Part shown: positions 56,421 to 64,000 of the stretch, piece by piece
Layout: every line of letters begins with the position of its first letter
Position numbering within the stretch: position 1 is the stretch's first letter
Assembly: GCA_036417435.1 (NCBI GenBank)
Contig: CM070899.1
Location: forward strand, 68,713,001 to 68,777,000
DNA length: 64,000 bases
Direction of reading: 5' to 3'
Source: Inia geoffrensis
Taxonomy: Eukaryota > Chordata > Mammalia > Artiodactyla > Iniidae
Position numbers and translations under genes: made by a program
Notes under the pieces: model-generated
The model's input: the letters and a program-made list of their open reading frames with translations, nothing else
The model's database searches: none
Told to the model about the DNA's origin: nothing

Positions 56421-56584
56421 CCTCATTTTAAAATAGAGCTATTTGTCTTTTTGTTGTTGAGTTGTATGAGTTCTTTGTATATTGTTAATATTTGACACTC
56501 ATCACATAAATGATTTGCAAATATTTTCTCCCATTATGCCGGCTGTCTTTTCATTTTCTGGATATTGTCCTTTGAAGTTCACAT

Positions 56585-57165
56585 TTCTGGGCCATACAAA
56601 GCCCTCCAGGATCTGCTGCCAATCTATCTTCTAGTCTTACCTTTCTTGATCTCTCATTCTACTCATTCTAACTAGATGCATTCACTTTCTATTTTTTAAA
56701 AACAGCTAAGTATACTCACCATGCTAATGCCAGTCTCTCCACTGAGATATGCTTCCTATTTCCTCTACAACTATCTAAATCCTACCTGTCCTAAAAAGCC
56801 CACCTCAAATTCTGCCTCCTTTTTTTTTTTTTTTTTTCTTTTGTGGTATGCGGGCCTCTCACTGTTGTGGCCTCTCCCGCTGAGGAGCACAGGCTCCGGA
56901 CGCACAGGCCCAGCTGCCATGGCTCATGGGCCCAGCCGCTCCACGGCATGTGGGATCTTCCCAAACCGGGGCATGAACCCGCGCCCCCTGCATTGGCAGG
57001 CGGACTCTCAACCACTGCACCACCAGGGAAGCCCCTGCTTCCTTTTTAAAACCTTCATTGACAGTCTTAGCCTAGAGTGGCCCCTTCTTCCTTCAAACTC
57101 CTGTAGTCTGTCTACACTTTCTGTTGTTGCTACCAAATATCTGGCACTTAGCATAGGATATACAG
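56585..57165 (+). repeat. L2 3' part, sense, interrupted by a SINE
   Basis: 'tacaaagccctccaggatc', 'tgctgccaatctatcttc' and 'ctcactatgc'-like text upstream of the SINE, with 'gttgctaccaaatatctggc' and 'acttagcatagg' downstream, follow the L2 order. Confidence 0.55.
56825..57034 (-). repeat. CHR SINE (short form) in L2
   Basis: T-tail, 'gtggtatgcgggcctctc', 'catgtgggatcttccc', 'ccaccagggaagccc'. The TSD ctgc(c/t)tccttttt lies at 56812-56824 and 57035-57047. The 152-codon plus ORF at 56721-57179 runs straight through the SINE and is not a gene. Confidence 0.94.
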
Positions 57166-60060
57166 ACTCTTATTCTTAATAATTTTTTTCAGCATTTTTA
57201 CCCAGATGAAAGTGGATCCCTTGCTTTGCATATTTACATTTAAGTGTTTGTCTAAGAAAGAGAGAGGCAGGTTTTTATTTTATTTGTTTTGGGAAAAGCT
57301 CTCTATTTTACCTTCAAAACAATGGCACATGATTGGCACTAAATCGATTCTCTCTCTCACAAATTCATATTTATTCCTGATATTAATTATATTTAGCAAA
57401 CTACCTATCTTTCTTTATAAAAATAAACATTTGCAGTTTGTAAGTTCTGAATGTGATTATCAAAGAAGAATATTGGTAGGAAAACTGATTCCACTAATTT
57501 GAATACTCAAAATAAATGCACTGTAATTTATTATTATTCTTTTAATTATATTTATTATTGCATGTAAGACAATTAGAGAAATCTGAAAACATAGTTATTT
57601 GCAATATTATGATGAAGCTGTCTTTTTAAAAGGAATATTATAGAAACTAACCATTAATATGGAGCCTGGAAAAACTATCTGAATATATGTTAGCTCCCAG
57701 TGGGAGCAGTAAGACAGGAGTGAAGATTAAAACTGGGCTATAGTTCTGGAGGAACAGGTTAGCCAGGGTTACAGTCATGACTGACATTGTCTAAAACAGA
57801 GGAACATGCCACTAATAAATGACACTTAATCCATGGACAAATGTAGAGAATAGAATAGAGAATAAAACCTGAAGTGGTCAAGAATCATGTGAGAGAAATA
57901 TTAGAAAAAAAATATCACTCCTCCCTTTCAAACTTCTTTAACTAGGAAGATAAATGTTCATGTTGTATTTTGACGCTGGTGATGGATGAAATAACATTGA
58001 CTTATTTTTTCCTTCTTGAAAAATTGATATGTTTATGTTGAGCTTTTAAGGTAGAAGAAAGAAATGGGGATGGATATCCAATTTCTCGCTATTCCTTCTT
58101 CACCAAATTAAGCAGGGGTTATACACATAACTGAAGAGGCCATGTACAAGCCAAGTGAACTTAAGGCCAAGATCTTGGTATAAATGATAGATATGGAAAA
58201 ATATTTATCAAGCTAGGTGCTCTGCTTCTTTCCCGTGCCCCCTATGCAAGGGGGAAAATCAAACATTTCTTTGGGGTGGGGAAGAGAGAGTGAGGGTTAG
58301 AGAGAAAGCCAGAGAGCTCTAGATCACTGAGAAGGGATGCTGCCCCATGCCACCTCCTCAGGCAAAGTCCCAGGGCAGAGGACTCAAACCCTCTGACATA
58401 CTTGGCAATCTGAGCAATGGAGATGCATGCGGAAGATACCGGGAAGTGGCTCAAGAAATGACAAGGTCCAGAGTTCCTCCACACACCTGACATGATATAG
58501 CGGCAAGAGAGTGGCTATGATGACAAGTTATGTTTGGCTTGAAAGCATCTAAGATAGCCCATAAAAACTTGTACTTCCATTACCAAGAGTAAATGCTGAA
58601 ATTGCCACATTGTCCTGTTCTCTGAGAGAGCTGTGCAGAAGTTAGCTGAGGGTCAGTAGGTGAACCTAAATGGACCTCACAATTGTGACACAGGGATGCT
58701 ATAATGGAAGGCAGACGGCACCACACAATTTAGCAGTAGGGGTGGTTGGAGATATCTTGGTGGTTTCCACCACAGAAGATGTCAGTTGAGGACTAAATGG
58801 GATCGTATGAACATGTCAGAAGATGTCATGGTGGACTAGGTCTCTTCCCCAGAGGCATGGACAATACAGAAGGACCTTAGAATGTAAATGTTTCTCTAGG
58901 GAGAAGGAGACGGAGGGAAAGTTTATCCATAATTGACTAGGATCACATATCTGTCATAGGGGAGAGCAGCAGCATGCTGGTAAATGTTTAACAGCTGGCT
59001 CTCTCCGGCAAGGAAACAAAACAAAACAAAACCCAGATTTGTAACATTTGCTGATTTCCATGGTGTAAATACTCCCAACTCAGCCAATTTCAAACTAGCA
59101 ACCTGATGTCACTGAGTTTGGACCTGGGGAGAAATGAACACAATCAGTTTTTGAGCCAGTACCAGACCATCCTGTCACACCACTGGGGGAGGGTGTCTGA
59201 ACACAAAGTGAAATATTATAGAAAAAAAAAAAAAAGGAAGTTAAAATTTTTATACATCTGAGTACAGGGCTTAAAAACTTGTTTCTGCTGTAATTGGATT
59301 AGACTACATTTTGATCATTGTTTTCTTGGTCAATCATTTCACATGATGCTTTTAAAATTCATTAGCATTTGGGTTAATTTTCCCAGATCATTTGCAAAGG
59401 GAGAGCAAGGGCGGGTAGTCATCCTTGCTTGTTTTCCCCTCCTACTGGATTGATTGTACAATATGATTATTGCATCTTTAATCATTCTTACATCTTCAAA
59501 GGGAACAAGGGTTTCTAAATATTTCCAAGCCTAAGAATAGGTAAAAGTAAATCCTAGGTGGAATGAAGTGGAGAGGGCCTAAGATAGGAGTGTTCAATTA
59601 GAAAAAAGCAGTGCACCATTACTTTTTGAGGGATTATGGGACTGCCATCCATTGCCAGTTTATACTACTCTAGCCTTTCAAGTCCGTAGGAGAGAGACCA
59701 CTTATGTCCCAGGTTATTCTTTGTTGTATAACCATATGACTCCTTATACATTTAACAGTGTGTTTCAAAAGTTTTTAAGAGCTAAAGTGAGATACAATAA
59801 CTCTTCAGCTCTTTATGATATTCATAATATTTAGCTAACGATAGGGCTCCTTAAAGAGCGAGTCTCCTATTCCATGATGATGTTTTTCTATTGACATATT
59901 ATTGGACATGAAAAAATTAGGAAAAGAAGACACTAAGCTAAGTAATGAAAGTGAGTAATTAGTTTTATACACACCCTCTAGGGAATCAGCATTGCTTCCC
60001 AGTCATACTTCACAGTATTAACAAGAATAAAAGCCTAATATGTGATAATAAAAGGGTAAT
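57166..60060. other. No gene seen; unclassified
   Basis: No named repeat over most of its length. The block 58970-59215 has the look of a short mammal-wide DNA transposon, but I cannot name it; an (AAAAC)n patch lies at 59013-59032. ORFs of 60-98 codons are unrecognised. Confidence 0.4.
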
Positions 60061-60074
60061 AAAAGGCAACTGCA

Positions 60075-60305
60075 GGGACTTCCCTGGTGATCCAGTGGGT
60101 AAGACTCCACGCTCCCAATGCAGGGGGCCCAGCTTTGATCCCTGGTCAGGGAATTAGATCCCTCATGCGTGCAGCAAGTAAGAGTTCACATGCCAAAACT
60201 AAGAAGTCCGCATGCCACAACTAAAGACCCCGTATGCGGCAACAAAGATCCCACGTGCTGCAACAAAGACCCAGCACAACCAAAATAAATAAATAAATAA
60301 ATTTA
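60075..60305 (+). repeat. CHR SINE, intermediate subfamily
   Basis: The head is CHR-1-like ('actccacgctcccaatgc'), but the body continues with 'acatgccaaaactaag' and 'cacgtgctgcaacaaagacc' modules typical of the longer form, ending (AAAT)n. The TSD aaaagg/tcaa(c/t)tgca lies at 60061-60074 and 60306-60319, with two mismatches. Confidence 0.9.
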
Positions 60306-60768
60306 AAAAGTCAATTGCATATTTATCAGGAAACTAGCTGTGATTATTCATCTGTCTTCTTGGTTATAACGTTAAAAATGCAACCAGAATTCCTTACAAG
60401 AGTACTATAAAAGCTGAATGAGTTAAATTTCTCTAGGCAATTTTCAACACTAAGAAAAAAGATGCCTTTTCAAACTAATGACTATTTCATAGACGCAGTG
60501 GAGAGATACTCAGCATCTGTAATTCTCTTTGGCCCAAGAGTGAAGAGATAAGTAGTAATCATGCCTTCAAGGTAGAATTCATAATCAAATCCTTAATTAA
60601 ACTCAATATGGAAAGTTCTTAATAAATATCAAAATCTGACTATCAGATTTTCTGGCAAATATTTAATGCTGTGTTTAGTATCTGCTATCTGAAGATCACT
60701 GTGGAAAGAATTAAGCCTTTCTTTTTATTTACTGGGTGCTTGGGACTATCACTGTCATACTTAAATTG
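60306..60768. other. No gene seen; unclassified
   Basis: AT-rich spacer between two SINEs, without ORF or named repeat. Confidence 0.4.
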
Positions 60769-60775
60769 AGAAGTA

Positions 60776-60778
<3 letters not shown>

Positions 60779-60809
<31 letters not shown>
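60779..60809 (+). repeat. (TA)n microsatellite at a SINE tail
   Basis: About 15 TA units directly precede the T27 run that is the tail of the next SINE. Confidence 0.95.
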
Positions 60810-60837
<28 letters not shown>

Positions 60838-61029
60838 GTGGTACGAGGGCTTCTCACTGTTGTGGCCTCTCCCGTTGTGGAGCACAGGCTCCGGACGCAC
60901 AGGCCCAGTGGCCATGGCTCATGGGCCCAGCCGCTCCGTGGCATGTGGGATCCTCCTGGACTGGGGCACGAACCCGTGTCCCCTGCATTGGCAGGCGGAC
61001 TCTCAACCACTGTGCCACCAGGGAAGCCC
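60786..61029 (-). repeat. Young CHR SINE with (TA)n-expanded tail
   Basis: Tail (TA)n plus T-run, 'gtggtacgagggcttctc', 'catgtgggatcctcctgg', 'ccaccagggaagccc'. The TSD agaagtacactatat lies at 60769-60783 and 61031-61045. ORFs of 76-104 residues are SINE translations. Confidence 0.94.
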
Positions 61030-61214
61030 AAGAAGTACACTATATTTTAATAACACACCTTCATAGTATCCTATTTTTGCTTTACACATACTTAACACTT
61101 TCCAGAAGAATTTCAACTCATTTTACTATTTTAAAATTTATATTAATTATGTATTAAGTGAATATGTGTGGCTGATTCTTTCTTCAGGGAGTTTTTAATC
61201 AGCCCTCTTATATT

Positions 61215-61470
61215 CATCCAGACCAAAAATCTCATTGTCTTTCTTGATTCCTCTTTTTCTCATACCACACATCTTTACATTCTCTTTAGTACTTGTCATT
61301 CTTTAACATACCATATAAGTTATATATTTATCTTGCTTATCATGTCTCCCTGGCAAGAATTTAAGTTCCATGAGGGCAGAGATTTTTGTCTGTGTTATTC
61401 ATTATTGTGTCATCAGTGCCTAGAATAGTTGAGTAAACATTTGTTAAATGAATGAATGAAATATTTCATT
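61215..61470 (+). repeat. L2 3' end, sense
   Basis: 'ttaagttccatgagggcaga', 'gatttttgtctgtgttattc', 'tcatcagtgcctagaatag', 'taaacatttgttaaatg' and a final (AATG)n are the classic L2 3' terminus. Confidence 0.85.
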
Positions 61471-61784
61471 CATGTGGATTAACCATTATTAAACATGTAA
61501 AAGTATTTAAATGGTACAAGATTACGTGCTGTATTTATATTGTACTGAGAACGAGAACAAGCAAAGGACAAGTACTTTTATCCTACGAAGGCAGTTGTTC
61601 AAATTTCTCAATTAGGACAAAATGTCATCTTCTTGATACCAAGTACACATAGGCTTCTAGAAAGCGGTAGGGTGTCAGATCCTGCTTGAAGCTTGGAATA
61701 CATTACAACCACCTTCTTTGAGTTTGAGAACACCTGAATTTCAGCAAGATGTTGGAAATTAGAGTAGACTGGCTAGACAGGCAG

Positions 61785-62055
61785 TACTATAACATAGTTG
61801 TTAAGAGAGGGGTTCCAAAGTGAGAAAACCTGAATTTGTACTGGGGGTCTAGGGTGTTATATCTAAGAGAATTTGGGCAAATTGTTAAATTTATTTGCCT
61901 CATTTCCTCATCTTCAAAATGAGGATAATTATAGTACCTGCTTCACAGGTTTGTTGTGACTATTAAATGAATTAATTCATGTAAACCACTTAAAGCAATG
62001 TTTGAACATAGTAAGTGCTCATTAAATTGGAATAGTATTTTCATCATTATTATTT
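61785..62055 (+). repeat. MIR SINE
   Basis: 'ttgttaagagaggggttcc', 'tttgggcaaattgttaaatt', 'gcctcatttcctcatcttc', 'aaaatgaggataattatag', 'gtacctgcttcacagg' and 'atagtaagtgctcattaa' match MIR in sense order. Confidence 0.85.
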
Positions 62056-63089
62056 TGACCGTAAACACTGTGAAGACAGAGGCCATTAGCCATATCAAGG
62101 GGGCTGATGCCCTGAAAATTGGGGTCAGAGAAGATACTGAATTGGAAATGGATCACTGGTATCCAAGGTAGAACAATACTGGGGGTGGTGGGAATGGCGG
62201 GGGGTAGTTCAAGGAACATTTCACAGTGGAGGGTTCTGAAGTCAGATTGGTTGGATTTTCTGACCATCATTACAGGCTGTAAAGGGGAGGACAGAGGGAG
62301 GGAATGTATTCCAAAAGCCCCTATCATAATCTTCCCCAAATTTCTGATATTCCAGTAGACAGTGAAGTGAAGAGGTAAGGTCAGAGTAGAGACAGCTGGC
62401 AGGGAAGGAGAAACAGTGTTTTAGCTGTGACTGGAAAATGCTATTCAGTAGGAGGAGTATATAAAATATTCCCATTACAAAATAGAAAACTGAGAAACTA
62501 AGAAGCAATTTGAAATAAAGTCAAAGATAGAGTCAAATAACCAGATGACATGCCAAAATTCTATCAGCCATTTGATGTTTCTGAATATCTTGGTGTCTAG
62601 CATTGTGTAGGTAAAATATCCAGCTGCTTGTCGAAATTTTTCATTTTTCATCCAGATGTTTCCATTCCTTATTGTACATGGATATATTTAATAATATTTA
62701 TAGTTTAATTAGGCATTTATGGAAGCAATTATGAAGTTTGATTGGATATTCATAGTTTTGAAACTATAAAGAATGGCATAAAATGTTTGTACTGCTATAA
62801 TAAAATTCTATTTTTATTTGGCAAAGATGTACTTGATTTTTCAATAGAAGAAAGAATATAAAAAATTCAGTGTAATAAATTTGACACATCTGTTCTGCCT
62901 GTGCAGAATCCGAGAACTGTGGGGCTGAAATGCACTTTAGGTCACAGACTGGCTCTAACAGAAGGCCACCTTCATGAGAAAAGTTTGGGCAAGGGATATC
63001 TAAGATTCATATGGAGACGACAGATGCCTTTCTGAAGTTTTTGTCAATTAACCCTCTTTCAGGATTTTGTAGTTCTTGCTCAAAATCCA
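62056..63089. other. No gene seen; unclassified
   Basis: Overlapping ORFs at 62022-62508 (79-105 codons, both strands) have no recognisable domain. No named repeat. Confidence 0.4.
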
Positions 63090-63720
63090 CCTTCTTCCTT
63101 TTCCCTCAGGCCAACCTTATAAATATTTAAAGGCAGCCCTCATGTCTCTCCTAACTTCTTGCTACCTCAGACTATATATGTCTTTTTTTCCCATCATCCG
63201 TCATACGATTGTGTTGAACCACTTCTCTACCCTAATCACAAGCCTTTGTATATAGATTTCTGTATTTTAATTTCCTTTGAAAACTATGACACTGAGAATA
63301 ATTAGGATACTCTCCCTGGAGTCTGACTAGAACAGAGGGCAAGGGGATGATTACTTTTCTTATTTTGGACTCTACAGATATGCATGCAGCCCAATACATA
63401 AGTTTTCACCAGTGCTTTTGGAGTTACATTTCATTGTTGATTTCTATTAGCTGATGTTAACCAAAACAATTGGATTCTTTTCATGTGAGCTGCTCTCATT
63501 CTGTATATCCACCACCCTGTTAGGGAGCTTTGGTTGTATTGCCACCAGTGAGAACATGGCATTACTTTTCTCCCTACTAAGTTTTATCTTGTAAGCGTCT
63601 GTACATCATTCAGCCTGTTTAGAAATTTGAGTGTGTGTCTAGTATGGTACCTGTCCTTTCCATTGTTAGGTCAGCTCAAGATTTAAAAAAGCATGGTTTC
63701 GATGTGTTTATTTAAGCATT
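63090..63720. repeat. L3/CR1-like ancient repeat (tentative)
   Basis: 'aatatttaaaggcagccctc', 'atgtctctcctaacttc', 'ttgtgttgaaccacttctc', then 'gtctgactagaacagaggg' and 'gtgagctgctctcattctg' follow a widespread amniote CR1/L3 pattern in order. Similarity is low and the strand is not decided. Confidence 0.45.
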
Positions 63721-64000
63721 TGATTAAAATCTCAATAAAACAGAGCTAGAGCTGAAGTACGTCCTTGGAGATATCTCTCCTGGCTGGTAGCAGCAAGGAG
63801 GGCCTTCCAACCATTCATTGCATGTAATCTCTGGAGAAGATCTGTGTTTACTCAGAGTCTGAGGAAAATCTTTGGGAATAAACACGTTTTGTTGTGGAGT
63901 TTACAATTTAAGCACCTTAAGGGTTTCACTTATTGCTAAGAATTAACATCTAATTAATTTGTTAAAATGTTTCAACAACAGCAGAGTAGGTAAAGGGAAA
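63721..64000. other. No gene seen at the window end
   Basis: Short unassigned sequence with no ORF of note. Confidence 0.4.

Larger units (their letters stand above)
54985..56575 (-). repeat. Old L1 (L1MB/L1MC-like) 3' part, hit by two SINEs
   Basis: Antisense L1 3' UTR and ORF2 end: 'cttattgatgtataactt', 'taccataaaattctcc', 'ccatcaacatcatctaattc', 'tgaataatattccattgc', 'ataatgctgctatgagcat', 'gttttgatttgcatttccc', 'gcaaatattttctcccatt'. SINEs occupy 55724-55926 and 56126-56420. Confidence 0.85.

Noticed and set aside
56721..57179. 152-codon open frame, the longest in the window
   Set aside because: It runs through a CHR SINE and its T-tail (phenylalanine run) with L2 sequence on both sides; the protein is a SINE translation.

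Overview
This window looks like nuclear DNA of a whale or dolphin (Cetacea; hippopotamus is the main alternative). The evidence is the SINE content. I count fifteen tRNA-Glu-derived CHR-type SINEs, several of the young short form that ends in 'gtaccgc' plus A-tail and starts with 'cttccctggtggcgcag'. The L1 3' ends have the form seen in cetartiodactyls. I saw no BovB/Bov-A, ART2A, pig PRE1, Alu or B1 elements. The sequence is AT-rich, and CpG is concentrated in the young SINEs and in one retroviral LTR.

I found no protein-coding exon, rRNA, tRNA gene, snRNA copy, CRISPR array or processed pseudogene of a host gene. All recognisable protein similarity belongs to decayed L1 elements. The window reads as intergenic or deep-intronic DNA.

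Layout. 1-9 kb: ancient LTR-like repeats, an L1ME-type fragment split by an MLT1 LTR and a SINE, a HAL1/L1-like fragment, and a short L1 3' end. 10-13.7 kb: an old antisense L1M. 14.7-16.1 kb: a nest of SINE in MER20 in an L2-like repeat. 16.8-17.2 kb: a CpG-rich solo ERV1-type LTR with matches to STAT, NF-kB, GC-box and TATA motifs. 18.8-21.6 kb: two SINEs and a 5'-truncated L1. 22.1-29.95 kb: a near-full-length but dead antisense L1 inserted into an older L1, and itself carrying two SINEs. 30.7-33.5 kb: L2-like, MLT1A and L2 pieces. From about 33.5 kb onward repeats thin out. MIR, L2, L1 3' ends and SINEs are separated by kilobase stretches of apparently unique sequence (33.5-36.4, 37.5-40, 42-43.4, 44.1-45.6, 51.2-53.8 and 57.2-60 kb). 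These could hold conserved regulatory elements. 53.8-57.2 kb: L2-like, antisense L1 and L2, hit by three same-strand SINEs. 60-63.7 kb: SINEs, L2, MIR and an L3/CR1-like remnant.

There is no operon or gene pathway to describe. Function, if any, would be regulatory. The best candidates are the solo LTR U3, a CCAAT-box cluster at 42.9 kb and a TGCAAA cluster at 36.0 kb. Repeat family names come from remembered consensus sequences, not from a RepeatMasker run, and edges of old repeats are approximate. Target-site duplications (TSDs) were read base by base.
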